Shown here piece by piece: positions 13,195-20,742 of a DNA stretch of 39,208 bases (the stretch's first letter is position 1; every line of letters starts with the position of its first letter). Under the pieces are notes generated by a model that worked only from the letters and a program-made list of their open reading frames with translations, ran no database searches and was not told the DNA's origin. This stretch comes from a virus: IMG/VR virus record IMGVR_UViG_3300046665_000162, positions 1 through 39,208 of that record; one strand, 5' to 3'. Position numbers and translations under genes: made by a program.

Positions 13195-13656
13195 ATGGGC
13201 CTCAGAAAAGCCTACCAATCGATGATCCGCGCCTTCAACGGCGGGGCTCCGGCAATGGCGGGGGCGCTCGGGATATCCGAAGCGTCATTGCAGAACCGGA
13301 TCTATGAAGTGAAGGGCCAGGCGATTCAGACCGAAATGGCCCTCGCAATGCAGCGACTGTCTGGCACGACATTCTTTGCTGAAGCCATCGCGGAACAGTC
13401 GGGCGGCATGTTCGTGTCGCTTCCCGACGTCGACGACAACTGCGACAACGAGGAACTGCTCGCCAAGTTCACGCAGATCCTTTCCGACCTCGGCGAACTG
13501 GCTAAGACCCATACCGCGGCCATCGCAGACGGCATCATCAACGACCGCGAGAAGCACGACCTCGAACAGGTCGCAGCAGCCGCGCATCGGCACATTCAGG
13601 AACTGCTGACGCTGACCTTCCGCATCTATTGCCCCAAGGGCATGGCGGAGAAGTGA
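13195..13656 (+). CDS. CII-like regulator (Phage_CP76 / YmfL type)
   Basis: This 153-residue protein fits the regulatory CII family: an N-terminal HTH region with MAGALGISEASLQNRIYEVKGQ (about 20-41), then TEMALAMQRLSGT, then a C-terminal helical oligomerisation part (LEQVAAAAHRHIQELL). Members control the lysis/lysogeny decision by activating repressor or integrase promoters. The position after cro supports this. The Shine-Dalgarno (TAGGT) is modest. Confidence 0.82.
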   Translation: MGLRKAYQSMIRAFNGGAPAMAGALGISEASLQNRIYEVKGQAIQTEMALAMQRLSGTTFFAEAIAEQSGGMFVSLPDVDDNCDNEELLAKFTQILSDLGELAKTHTAAIADGIINDREKHDLEQVAAAAHRHIQELLTLTFRIYCPKGMAEK

Positions 13657-13658
13657 TC

Positions 13659-14159
13659 ATGCAATCGATCGGCTTCCACGCTGAAGACATAGTGCGCAGC
13701 ATGCAGCTGCACGCCGCAATGCGCCCAGTCCGCGGCAACTGGACCGACTGGTTCGACGCACTGCGCCACAACTACCGCCTGTATGCGGCCGCAGTAGAGC
13801 GCGGTGAGGAATCGTGGGGCTACCCCTGCGACCCGTACATGATCGCCGACTGGGTGCTTCTATTCACGCCTATCGAAGCGGCTATCTGGAGTGATATCCG
13901 GTCCTATGGCCTTCCGTTCTGGCCGCAATTTCCGGTCGGAAAATACTTCATCGACTTCGCTGACCCTGTCCGCCGTATCGCGCTCGAGTGCGACGGCGCG
14001 GCCTATCACGATGCAGCCAAAGACCGCCGGCGCGACGAAGCGCTCGAGCAAATGGGCTGGACCACCTACCGAATCCCCGGGCGCGAATGCTTCGATGATG
14101 AAGTGATCATTCGCACGCTTGAGGGCCACTCGCTCAAATTGGAGAGCCTCCGTGCGTGA
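13659..14159 (+). CDS. DUF559 / Vsr-like PD-(D/E)XK nuclease
   Basis: The 166-residue protein has a C-terminal domain resembling very-short-patch-repair-like endonucleases: an upstream Glu73 (TPIEAAIW), Asp99 in GKYFIDFAD, Glu110 and Asp112 in IALECDGAAYH, followed by RRDEALEQMGWTTYRIPG. The N-terminal 60 residues are phage specific. Such proteins are inferred to cut DNA, perhaps host DNA or recombination intermediates. It begins three bases after the CII-like stop and overlaps the replication gene by 8 bases, so it belongs to the replication block. Confidence 0.75.
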   Translation: MQSIGFHAEDIVRSMQLHAAMRPVRGNWTDWFDALRHNYRLYAAAVERGEESWGYPCDPYMIADWVLLFTPIEAAIWSDIRSYGLPFWPQFPVGKYFIDFADPVRRIALECDGAAYHDAAKDRRRDEALEQMGWTTYRIPGRECFDDEVIIRTLEGHSLKLESLRA

Positions 14160-15027
14160 TTACTCCAAAGTCAGCCCGAAATTCTGGATCGGCGACACCG
14201 GCAAGAAGCTGAAGAAAGCGGGCGCTGAAGCGGTCGTCGTCGGCCTCTATCTGATGACTTCGCCACACTCAAACATGCTCGGACTGTACTACCAGCCCGA
14301 ATTGCTCATTGCGCATGAAACCGGGTTGGGCTTCGAAGGGGCTTCCAAGGGGCTTATTAAGTGCATCGAGTGCGGTTTTTGCCAGTATGACCCGGAGTCC
14401 GAAATGGTCTGGGTCTACGAAATGGCCACGTATCAGATCGCTGAGAGCCTTTCTGCAAGCGACAAGCGCTCGATTGGCGTTCAGAACGACTACAACGCTC
14501 TGCCTGAAAACCCGTTTCTGCCGGCCTTTTTCGATAAGTATCAGAAGGCTTTCAATCTCACGAAAAAACGTGAAATGAAAGGATCCTTTGAAGCCCCTTC
14601 GGAGCCCCATCGAAGCCAAGAGCAGGAACAGGAGCAGGAACAGGAGCACGAGCAGGCTCAGGAACAAAGCGCGACGCCGAAAAAAATCCGAGCCGTTGAA
14701 ACCGTGAAAACTTCGCTCGAATTGCCGGACTGGATTCCCGAAGACGCATGGAACGGTTTCGTTGCCATGCGGAAAAAAATCAAAGCGCCTTTGACTGACG
14801 ACGCGGTTCGACTCGCGATCGGCACTCTCGAGAAGCTCATGCAGGAGGGGCATCGTCCGCGCGCAGTGCTCGAGCAATCGACGCTCAACTCGTGGCGCGG
14901 TCTGTTCGAACTGAAGACCGGCCAGCGTTCGGGCAACGACGCGGACTCCCGACAGGCGTTCAACGAACGCGAGAACGCAAAGGCCAAGCAACTGCTGTTC
15001 GGACCGGAGGTGAACCATGCAGCCTGA
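14152..15027 (+). CDS. O-like phage replication initiation protein
   Basis: This 291-residue protein has an N-terminal winged-helix-type domain (FWIGDTGKKLKKAGAEAVVVG... to about residue 125) typical of phage replication proteins that recognise the origin. A flexible Gln/Glu-repeat linker (about 150-170) follows, then a C-terminal domain with LPDWIPEDAWNGFVAMRKKI, as in DnaT/O-type helicase-recruitment modules. The GTG at 14152 has GGAG upstream and gives the usual N-terminus. The origin may lie in this gene, as in lambda, but no clear iterons were found. Confidence 0.78.
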   Translation: MRDYSKVSPKFWIGDTGKKLKKAGAEAVVVGLYLMTSPHSNMLGLYYQPELLIAHETGLGFEGASKGLIKCIECGFCQYDPESEMVWVYEMATYQIAESLSASDKRSIGVQNDYNALPENPFLPAFFDKYQKAFNLTKKREMKGSFEAPSEPHRSQEQEQEQEQEHEQAQEQSATPKKIRAVETVKTSLELPDWIPEDAWNGFVAMRKKIKAPLTDDAVRLAIGTLEKLMQEGHRPRAVLEQSTLNSWRGLFELKTGQRSGNDADSRQAFNERENAKAKQLLFGPEVNHAA

Positions 15028-15766
15028 CGACTTCGACAACTTCGCTCGCGTGCTCGACGCTGCGTATTCGCTGCACAGCAAGTCGCTCACCGCCGATGCG
15101 CGCTCGCTGTTCTTCGCGGCGCTCGGCAAGTACTCGCTGGCTGACGTGCGTAAGGCGTTCTCCGCGCACATCAGCGATCCGCAGCGCGGCCAGTATCCGC
15201 CGAAGCCCGCCGACCTAATCGCGCATCTGCAGGGCGACGCAACGAAGGATGGCCGGCCCGAACCGGCTGAAGCATGGGCTGTTGCTCGCCTTGCTCGAGA
15301 CGAATCCGAGTCGGTCTGCTGGACGCAGGAAATGGCGGAGGCGCTCGACGTTGTCCGCGGCATTGAGGGCGACGAATACGCCGCGCGCACCGCGTTCACG
15401 GCGAAATACGCCCGGCTGGTCGAAGCTGCGCGAGCCGCTGGCCGCAAGCCGCATTGGTTCGCGTCGTGGGGCTTTGACGCATCGAAGCGCGAATCTGTGG
15501 CGCTCGAGGCGGTCCGCGCCGGGCATTTGCAACTTGAGCATGCCCGCGTCGTGCTGCCGCTACTCGAAGCTCCGGCTATCGCCGACACCGAGAAAGCGCA
15601 GGAGCAGCGCGCCGAATTGCACAAGCTCATCGCGAACATGCCGAATCTCAGCGACAAGCTCGCACAGCAACGCTCGGCCGAAATCGAAGCGCAGCGCGAA
15701 GACCTCGAGGAACGCAAGCGCGTCACCGCTCGTCGTGTCGACGAATACCGCCCGGGTGCGCAATGA
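15017..15766 (+). CDS. Helicase-loader candidate (P-like)
   Basis: The 249-residue protein overlaps the O-like gene by 11 bases. Its N-terminal region (ADARSLFFAALGKYSLADVRKAFSAHISDP then YPPKPADLIAHL) resembles G39P/lambda P-type helicase-loading domains, with a long helical C-terminus (QEQRAELHKLIANMPNLSDKLAQQRSAEIEAQ...). Loading host DnaB at the phage origin is the likely role, inferred from position and this pattern. No Walker ATPase motif is present, so it is not a DnaC-type loader. Confidence 0.6.
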   Translation: MQPDDFDNFARVLDAAYSLHSKSLTADARSLFFAALGKYSLADVRKAFSAHISDPQRGQYPPKPADLIAHLQGDATKDGRPEPAEAWAVARLARDESESVCWTQEMAEALDVVRGIEGDEYAARTAFTAKYARLVEAARAAGRKPHWFASWGFDASKRESVALEAVRAGHLQLEHARVVLPLLEAPAIADTEKAQEQRAELHKLIANMPNLSDKLAQQRSAEIEAQREDLEERKRVTARRVDEYRPGAQ

Positions 15767-16077
15767 GCGAGCCGACCAGCGATTTCTGCGCCGCGTACGG
15801 CTGCACGTTGTTCGGCGTCTATGGCGTGAGCGGCAAGTGGTATTGCGGCTGCCATTTCAACGCCAACCCGGCGTTGAACGACGCGATCACGGCTGAGTTG
15901 CACCGCCAGAAGCTGCTGGTCGACCAAATCGTTTCGCTGCGCCGCTGCGGCAAAGCTGACGCGAAGCTCGAAGGCGAACTGCTCGAAATCATCCGCGAGA
16001 TCGGCCAGCAGCCGCCGCTCGCACCGGTTTCAGGCCCGGAACACGCCGAACCCCATTTTTCGGAGACAGACGCATGA
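15763..16077 (+). CDS. Zinc-ribbon-like small protein (104 aa)
   Basis: The N-terminus carries Cys/His pairs (FCAAYGCTLFG then KWYCGCHF), a probable zinc site, followed by helices (AITAELHRQKLLVDQIVSLRR) and a Pro-rich tail. ATGA overlap with the loader gene shows coupling. A DNA-binding role in replication is conceivable but unproven. Confidence 0.68.
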   Translation: MSEPTSDFCAAYGCTLFGVYGVSGKWYCGCHFNANPALNDAITAELHRQKLLVDQIVSLRRCGKADAKLEGELLEIIREIGQQPPLAPVSGPEHAEPHFSETDA

Positions 16078-16145
16078 CCCAATTTCCGCACGCCCCAAAG
16101 ACCGCACTCACGCGCGCGCACGCGCATTTGGAGGCGCAATGCTGA
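16074..16145 (+). CDS. Possible 23-aa coupling ORF before rusA
   Basis: An ATG overlaps the stop of the preceding gene (ATGA) and the ORF runs seven bases into rusA, ending at TGA. The peptide is basic and histidine-rich (MTQFPHAPKTALTRAHAHLE). It may exist only to deliver ribosomes across the 60-base gap. Evidence is limited to the junctions. Confidence 0.3.
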   Translation: MTQFPHAPKTALTRAHAHLEAQC

Positions 16146-16612
16146 CCGTCACGCTCCCATGGCCGGTCTCGGCAAACGTCTACTGGCGCACGCGGGTCGT
16201 GAAGGGCGTCGCGATGACCTACGTGTCGGCAGAGGCGAAGGCGTTCAAGTCCGATGTAACGCACCTGCTGCGCGCCGCTGGCTGCACGAAGCCACTGGCC
16301 GGTCGCGTTGCTGTCGCGCTCACGCTGTACCCGCACCGCCCGCAGGACTGGCAGAAGCGTCAGCGCAAGCTCGGCGCGGCATGGGATGACGGCGTGCGCT
16401 CGATCGACCTCGACAACGCGATCAAGGTCACGCTCGACGCGATGAAGGGAGTCGCGTTCGAAGACGACGTGTGGGTGCGCCGGATCCTCGCAGAGCGCGC
16501 AGAACCGGATGGCGAAGCGCGCCTTGTCGTGACCATCACGCAGATCGACGCGCCGGCACCGCAGACCGCGCTCGATCTTCCGCAATCCCTTTTCGACCCC
16601 TTGGAGGTTTGA
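16139..16612 (+). CDS. rusA: RusA-family Holliday junction resolvase
   Basis: This 157-residue protein matches RusA: N-terminal LPWPVSANVYWR, and the catalytic region SIDLDNAIKVTLDAM with Asp90, Asp92 and Asp100, Lys96, and the acidic pair Asp109-Asp110. It would resolve branched recombination or replication DNA before packaging, cooperating with the exonuclease/RecT pair. The start has TTGGAGG upstream. The C-terminal extension past residue 140 is not needed for the fold. Confidence 0.92.
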   Translation: MLTVTLPWPVSANVYWRTRVVKGVAMTYVSAEAKAFKSDVTHLLRAAGCTKPLAGRVAVALTLYPHRPQDWQKRQRKLGAAWDDGVRSIDLDNAIKVTLDAMKGVAFEDDVWVRRILAERAEPDGEARLVVTITQIDAPAPQTALDLPQSLFDPLEV

Positions 16613-16615
16613 TCC

Positions 16616-16738
16616 ATGAAGCCGAATCTGATCTGCGTCGGAGGCCTGTGGTTTTGCATTGGCGGGGCCAGCGTTGGCTACGGCGAAACCATCAGGCGCG
16701 CTTACGGTGCGTGGTACATGAACCGGATCTTTTCCTGA
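16616..16738 (+). CDS. Small hydrophobic peptide (40 aa)
   Basis: A 40-codon ORF with a strong TTGGAGG site begins three bases after rusA. The product (MKPNLICVGGLWFCIGGASV... AWYMNRIFS) is Gly/Cys/Trp-rich and moderately hydrophobic. It ends in a TGATG overlap with the next gene. The ribosome site and tight spacing argue for translation; function is unknown. Confidence 0.6.
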   Translation: MKPNLICVGGLWFCIGGASVGYGETIRRAYGAWYMNRIFS

Positions 16739-16992
16739 TGGCCTCGATCCTCCAACTCGCCGGCATGTTGCCCCGCGACCCGCAGTTCCGCGCCTTCGTG
16801 AGCCAGTACCTCGTGCCGCCGCGCGAGCCGACCGTCGACGAAGCCGCGCAGTTCATCCGCGAGGCGTGCCAGGTCGAGAGCCGGCGCGAGCTCGCGGAGA
16901 ACGCGGGCGCGGCCGAGGCCTTCCACAAGTTCATTCGCCGGCCGTTTGTGGCTTGGCGGGATCAGCAGCAATCACACAGGAGAGCAGCATGA
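16738..16992 (+). CDS. Conserved early protein (84 aa)
   Basis: The protein begins MASILQLAGMLPRDPQFRAF and contains AAQFIREACQVESRRELAEN and FHKFIRRPFVAW, a pattern seen in small phage proteins next to recombination/nin-type genes. It is helical and basic at the C-terminus. Biochemical role unknown. TGATG and ATGA overlaps link it on both sides. Confidence 0.7.
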   Translation: MASILQLAGMLPRDPQFRAFVSQYLVPPREPTVDEAAQFIREACQVESRRELAENAGAAEAFHKFIRRPFVAWRDQQQSHRRAA

Positions 16993-17291
16993 AACTGTGC
17001 AAAGACTGCAAGCATATGGTCGCAGCGGCAATTCCTTTTGGACCGACCTTTCCTATGTGCATCCATCCGTCTGCACCTGTCGATCCAGTCTATGGACGGA
17101 AAAATGCCTCATGCGATCTGATGCGCTCAGCGAATTGCTTGGTCAAGCCCGCATGTGGTCATGATGGCGACTGGTTCGAGCAAGCACCCGATCCTGAGCC
17201 TGTGCCGAAAATAAAGGCTTGCTACGGCGTGACGATTGAAACTGCGCGTGACCGGTCTTTCTGGGAGAAAGCAAAAGGCTGGTTCATCTGA
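16989..17291 (+). CDS. Cysteine-rich small protein (100 aa)
   Basis: The N-terminus MKLCKDCKHMV and later C residues (PMCIHPSA, ASCDLM, ANCLVKPACGHDGDWFE) form a probable zinc-binding domain of about 65 residues, followed by a Pro-rich linker and an aromatic C-terminal tail. This layout is common among small phage proteins of the nin-like region. An AGGAG site precedes the start. Function unknown. Confidence 0.72.
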   Translation: MKLCKDCKHMVAAAIPFGPTFPMCIHPSAPVDPVYGRKNASCDLMRSANCLVKPACGHDGDWFEQAPDPEPVPKIKACYGVTIETARDRSFWEKAKGWFI

Positions 17292-17356
17292 GCCTCACGC
17301 CACGCCGACGCGCACTCGGCCGCTGGACCCTGCGATACGGGCACGAACAACGGGGA

Positions 17357-17608
17357 ATGAGCATGGCACGCAGAACATACCGGCCGCATATCCAATTGCA
17401 GATTGGCCGTCGCTGGAACAGCCTGATTGGCTGGCTCGATGTCTCTGCGCTTGGACTGCGCTGGTGGGAGTGTGAGGGACACGGCGCGCGTGGGGGTGGC
17501 AAAACACCGAAGGAAGCATACGACGCCTGGTATCGCGATTTCATTCGACCGTACCGGAACAACTCCGTCTTTATGGCTGCGTACCGCGCCACTAACACTC
17601 CGCGCTGA
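17357..17608 (+). CDS. Hypothetical protein (83 aa)
   Basis: The product has a beta-rich region with many aromatic residues (WNSLIGWLDVSALGLRWWECEGHGARGGG) followed by TPKEAYDAWYRDF, a pattern suggesting a small compact domain. No family is recognised. ATG at 17363 is an alternative start with a better-spaced purine tract. Confidence 0.6.
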   Translation: MSMARRTYRPHIQLQIGRRWNSLIGWLDVSALGLRWWECEGHGARGGGKTPKEAYDAWYRDFIRPYRNNSVFMAAYRATNTPR

Positions 17609-17616
17609 GGTTGAAC

Positions 17617-18009
17617 ATGGATCGAATCGACGAACTGCTACTGGACTGGTACGAATGGAGCCAAGGCTACAACCCCGGAACGGACTATTCAGCCTTCGAC
17701 AGCACATGCGCCCAGTTCCGCACGTCGCGGCAGTGGATGGAATACGACGACCTGGATGCAGAGGTCGAGTGGCAGCGCAAGAAGGGCGTCGGCCGGGTAA
17801 TTGAACCGATGATCCTGAAGCTCGATCTGCGCGCGCGGGTTGCGATCAACACCGCGTGTCGAAACTTTGCCTCTGGCGCTCAGGTTTTCTCCAGCGTGCG
17901 TATTGCGGGCGATCAGGAAGCCGAATATGCGCGCGCCAAGGCGATTCTGTGCCCGCAGATGGTGGCGGCTGGGCTAGTTGAGCGGGATGCTTGCAGTCTT
18001 GCTGCATAA
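17617..18009 (+). CDS. Candidate late antiterminator (Q-like)
   Basis: The 130-residue protein begins MDRIDELLLDWYEWSQGYNPG and contains SRQWMEYDDLDAEVEWQRKKGVGRVIEPMI, then a helical region and RAKAILCPQMVAAGLV. This layout is seen in phage proteins encoded just before late promoters and sometimes annotated as antitermination proteins. Position at the end of the early rightward operon, directly before a promoter-plus-terminator, supports a Q-type role. Family membership is not certain. GAGG precedes the start. Confidence 0.45.
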   Translation: MDRIDELLLDWYEWSQGYNPGTDYSAFDSTCAQFRTSRQWMEYDDLDAEVEWQRKKGVGRVIEPMILKLDLRARVAINTACRNFASGAQVFSSVRIAGDQEAEYARAKAILCPQMVAAGLVERDACSLAA

Positions 18010-18035
18010 TGCCTTCCAGCAATCGGAGATGGAAA

Positions 18036-18389
18036 ATGGACGATAGGACGCTGCTGGAACTTGCTGCCAAGGCGGCAGGAATCAAGATCGATAAATCTGA
18101 AACGAACGGTGGTGGTCGAGGGAATACCGGGTTCGACGTTATGGGAAACGCTGTGCTGGATTGGCACAATGGAACAAGATGGAATCCTCTCACCGACGAC
18201 GGCGATGCTTTGCGGCTGGCGGTTAAGCTGGATATCAGCGTTCTTCGATATGAGACGATGACGACTGCGAGGATGCTGTTAGGCGACTTCGTCTGTGATG
18301 AAAGAGACGACGGCGACCCATGCGCTGCAACTCGCCGTGCGATCGTGCGTGCAGCTGCTTATTCCGGTCCGAATAAAAAGGACTTGTAA
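18036..18389 (+). CDS. Ea22-like accessory protein (117 aa)
   Basis: The protein begins MDDRTLLELAAKAAGIK and contains WHNGTRWNPLTDDGDALRLAVKLDI, a module found in many phage early proteins, then a C-terminal helix (CAATRRAIVRAAA). It has no known activity. The start has GGAG 7 bases upstream. The stop codon abuts the candidate late promoter. Confidence 0.72.
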   Translation: MDDRTLLELAAKAAGIKIDKSETNGGGRGNTGFDVMGNAVLDWHNGTRWNPLTDDGDALRLAVKLDISVLRYETMTTARMLLGDFVCDERDDGDPCAATRRAIVRAAAYSGPNKKDL

Positions 18390-18412
18390 ACCCGATAGCT
18401 ATCGACTATCCT
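18384..18412 (+). promoter_or_regulatory. Candidate late promoter (PR'-like)
   Basis: TTGTAA (18384-18389) and TATCCT (18407-18412), separated by exactly 17 bases, point toward the structural genes. A transcript starting near 18419 would meet a small hairpin (GGGCG/CGCCC, 18424-18438) and then the terminator at 18463-18497. This is the arrangement on which Q antiterminators act. Not verified. Confidence 0.5.
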
Positions 18413-18462
18413 GCGCATCAGTTGGGCGAGTCGCGCCCAGAGAAAACCAAATCCCCATCGAG

Positions 18463-18497
18463 AAGCCCCGCCAGTGCGAACTGAGCGGGGCTTTTTC
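18463..18497 (+). terminator. Rho-independent terminator in the late leader
   Basis: AAGCCCCGC and GCGGGGCTT form a 9-bp stem with a 13-base loop, followed by a T-run. It lies upstream of the first late gene and would block late transcription unless read through. It may also end the early rightward transcript. Confidence 0.88.
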
Positions 18498-18631
18498 GTT
18501 TCTTTCTTCCGCAAGCCGTGAGTGCGCTAACCGCGGCAGCTTCGGACGTTCTGGAAGTCGTGGGTCTCCGCCGGCATGCCGGAACTCTGCACGACGCGGG
18601 CCGTGGCACCTCTCAATCCTTGGAGTGAATG
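18498..18631. other. Late-operon leader without a gene
   Basis: After the terminator, 134 bases run to the first late gene. No ORF with a ribosome site is seen. A sequence AATCCTTGGA just before the gene at 18632 recurs before the scaffold gene (near 23510). Confidence 0.5.
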
Positions 18632-19060
18632 ATGAGCGATCCGATTGCACAAGACGACGCAGCGCCGAGCAGCAGCGAGCCGGTTCAGGCGCCCGAGGTG
18701 GCGCAGGCGGGGGAGTCGCAGGAATCGTCAGCGGCTTCTACCACGAGCACTACGCCCGAGCCCTCATCGGCTGAAGTCCCAAACGCCGATGCCAGCACGT
18801 TGCCCGCTGGTGCTGCCACGCCTGCCACTACCGGTAACGTGCTGGTGAACTCGACGCCGACGGTTGATGCGCCTGTGATCGACGCTCCCGAGCCCGCAGT
18901 TGAGCCGGTTGCCGAAGCCGTCGAGCCGCTCCCACGCGAGTCGCACCTGATGCTGCTCGAAGCCAAGTTCGCCAACGCCCTCGCGAAGTTGCGCAACGGC
19001 GAGCGTGTGTTCATCGATGAACTCGACGCGATCTACACGCACGTCAAGGCAGTGATCTAA
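18632..19060 (+). CDS. Acidic Ala/Pro/Ser-rich protein upstream of terminase (142 aa)
   Basis: About 100 residues are low-complexity Ala, Pro, Ser, Thr and Glu, probably disordered, ending in a compact helical C-terminus (SHLMLLEAKFANALAKLRNGERVFIDELDAIYTHVKAVI region, about residues 105-142). It is the first gene of the late operon, four bases before the small terminase. It might be a packaging accessory or a DNA mimic, but nothing establishes this. ATG at 18632 has GGAG six bases upstream. Confidence 0.68.
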   Translation: MSDPIAQDDAAPSSSEPVQAPEVAQAGESQESSAASTTSTTPEPSSAEVPNADASTLPAGAATPATTGNVLVNSTPTVDAPVIDAPEPAVEPVAEAVEPLPRESHLMLLEAKFANALAKLRNGERVFIDELDAIYTHVKAVI

Positions 19061-19063
19061 GCC

Positions 19064-19507
19064 ATGGCCGGCCGTCCGTCGAAGTACAAGCCCGAGTATT
19101 GCGAGTTGGCGAAGAATTATTGCCTTCTGGGCGCGACGGACGTTGAAGTAGCGGGGTTTCTCGGCATTGGTCTGAGGACCTTGAATGACTGGAAGATTGC
19201 CCACGCAGACTTTTACGAGGCTATGTCGTGGGGCAAAGATCAGGCGGATGCCAAAGTTGCGTCCAGTCTGTTTCACCGCGCGACTGGCTACAGCCATCCC
19301 GATGTCGATATTCGGGTGATCGCCGGTCAGATAGTAAAAACCGATCTGATCAAGCACTACCCGCCTGACTCTGCGGCAGGAATTTTCTGGCTCAAGAATC
19401 GGCGTGGTTGGCGCGATCGTGTCGATCATGAAGTTTCTGGCAAAGACGGCGCGCCAATCCAATACCAAGCCGTCGAGCGCAAGATCATCGATCCGAAAGC
19501 CGAATGA
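19064..19507 (+). CDS. terS: Terminase small subunit
   Basis: The 147-residue protein opens with MAGRPSKYKPEYCELAKNYC, then an HTH segment (ATDVEVAGFLGIGLRTLNDWKI, about 25-46) and the helical ALFHRATGYSHP-like core (SSLFHRATGYSHPDVDI). This is the DNA-recognition subunit that marks the packaging start and loads the large subunit. It overlaps terL by four bases. A pac site may lie in or near this gene, which cannot be seen by eye. Confidence 0.9.
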   Translation: MAGRPSKYKPEYCELAKNYCLLGATDVEVAGFLGIGLRTLNDWKIAHADFYEAMSWGKDQADAKVASSLFHRATGYSHPDVDIRVIAGQIVKTDLIKHYPPDSAAGIFWLKNRRGWRDRVDHEVSGKDGAPIQYQAVERKIIDPKAE

Positions 19508-20739
19508 CTACGCTGACCATCGAGACGCCACGGGTGTATCTCCCGCTGCTTCAGCCTGCGCGCTACAAAGGCGCGTTCGGTGGCCGTGGATCGGGCAAGT
19601 CACACTTTTTCGCCGAGCTGCTGGTCGAGGAATGCATCCGGCAGCGCACCGATGCCGTGTGCCTGCGCGAGATCCAGAAGTCGCTGAAGTTCTCGGTCAA
19701 GAAGCTGATCGAGAGCAAGATACAGAGCCTGAACGCCGGCTACTACTTCGACGTGCTCGATTCGCAGATCAACTCGAAGCAGGGCGGCGTCATCATCTTT
19801 CAGGGCATGCAGGACCATACGAGCGATTCGATCAAGTCGCTCGAAGGCTTCCGCATTGCGTGGTTTGAGGAAGCGCAGACAGCCAGCCAGCGCAGTCTTG
19901 ATCTGCTGCGCCCGACCATCCGCGCGCCGGGCAGCGAACTATGGTTCGGCTGGAATCCTCGCTTTTCCACCGATCCGATCGATGTGCTGCTGCGTGGTGA
20001 GAATCCGCCGCCTAACGCGCGAATCGTCGAAGCCAATTTCAGCGACAACCCATGGTTCCCGCAAGAGCTTGTCGACGAAATGGAGTACGACAAGACGCGC
20101 GACCCGGACAAATACGCGCATATCTGGCTCGGCGCATATCAGCAGAACAGCGAAGCGCGCGTGTTCAAGAACTGGAGCGTCGAGGAATTCGAGCGGCCAG
20201 CTGGCACAGTGCATCGGCTGGGCGCTGACTGGGGCTTCTCAGTCGATCCGTCTGTGCTGATCCGCTGCGATATCGAAGGCAACCGCCTGTACGTCGATTA
20301 CGAGGCCTACATGGTGGGCTGTGAGATCGTGAACCTGCCCGAGCTGTTCATGAGCGTGCCGGACGCCGAGAAGTGGCCTATCACGGCCGACTCCGCGCGG
20401 CCGGAGACGATCAGCCACATGCAGAAGAACGGCTTCCCGAAGATTCGCGCGGCCATCAAGGGCGCGAAATCGCTGGAAGAAGGCGTCGAGTTCCTGAAGT
20501 CGTTCGATATCGTCGTTCACCCGCGGTGCAAGCATCTGATCGACGAACTCACGCTCTACAAATACAAGGAAGACCCGCTTACCGGGGCGATCCTGCCGAT
20601 TCTCGAAGACAAGGATAACCACGTGATCGACGCGCTGCGCTATGCCTGCGAGGGCGCCCGACGTGCTGGGAAGGCTCCGAAGCCTTCGAAACCTGTAATG
20701 CGCCGCACCGTGCATGGTGCTGGCGCCTGGATGGGCTGA
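19504..20739 (+). CDS. terL: Terminase large subunit (PBSX-type)
   Basis: This 411-residue packaging motor has Walker A GGRGSGKS (residues 26-33), Walker B RIAWFEEAQ (117-125) and a C-terminal nuclease with Asp in GADWGFSVD (240-247), in ADSARPE and in DNHVIDALRY (near 370-380). The family fits headful (pac) packaging as in P22-like and PBSX-like phages. It fills procapsids through the portal and cuts the concatemer. Length is normal. Confidence 0.96.
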   Translation: MTTLTIETPRVYLPLLQPARYKGAFGGRGSGKSHFFAELLVEECIRQRTDAVCLREIQKSLKFSVKKLIESKIQSLNAGYYFDVLDSQINSKQGGVIIFQGMQDHTSDSIKSLEGFRIAWFEEAQTASQRSLDLLRPTIRAPGSELWFGWNPRFSTDPIDVLLRGENPPPNARIVEANFSDNPWFPQELVDEMEYDKTRDPDKYAHIWLGAYQQNSEARVFKNWSVEEFERPAGTVHRLGADWGFSVDPSVLIRCDIEGNRLYVDYEAYMVGCEIVNLPELFMSVPDAEKWPITADSARPETISHMQKNGFPKIRAAIKGAKSLEEGVEFLKSFDIVVHPRCKHLIDELTLYKYKEDPLTGAILPILEDKDNHVIDALRYACEGARRAGKAPKPSKPVMRRTVHGAGAWMG

Positions 20740-20742
20740 TCA

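Noticed and set aside
14620-14665. CRISPR-like or iteron array
   Set aside because: The units are six bases without spacers and are simply codon repeats for Gln/Glu.
14269-15927. A 552-codon antisense frame across the replication genes
   Set aside because: It contains repeated Leu/Ser stretches created by the sense Gln/Glu tract, and no start signal is seen.
18424-18438. Second terminator in the late leader
   Set aside because: The 5-bp stem is short and not followed by T residues; it may matter as a pause hairpin only.
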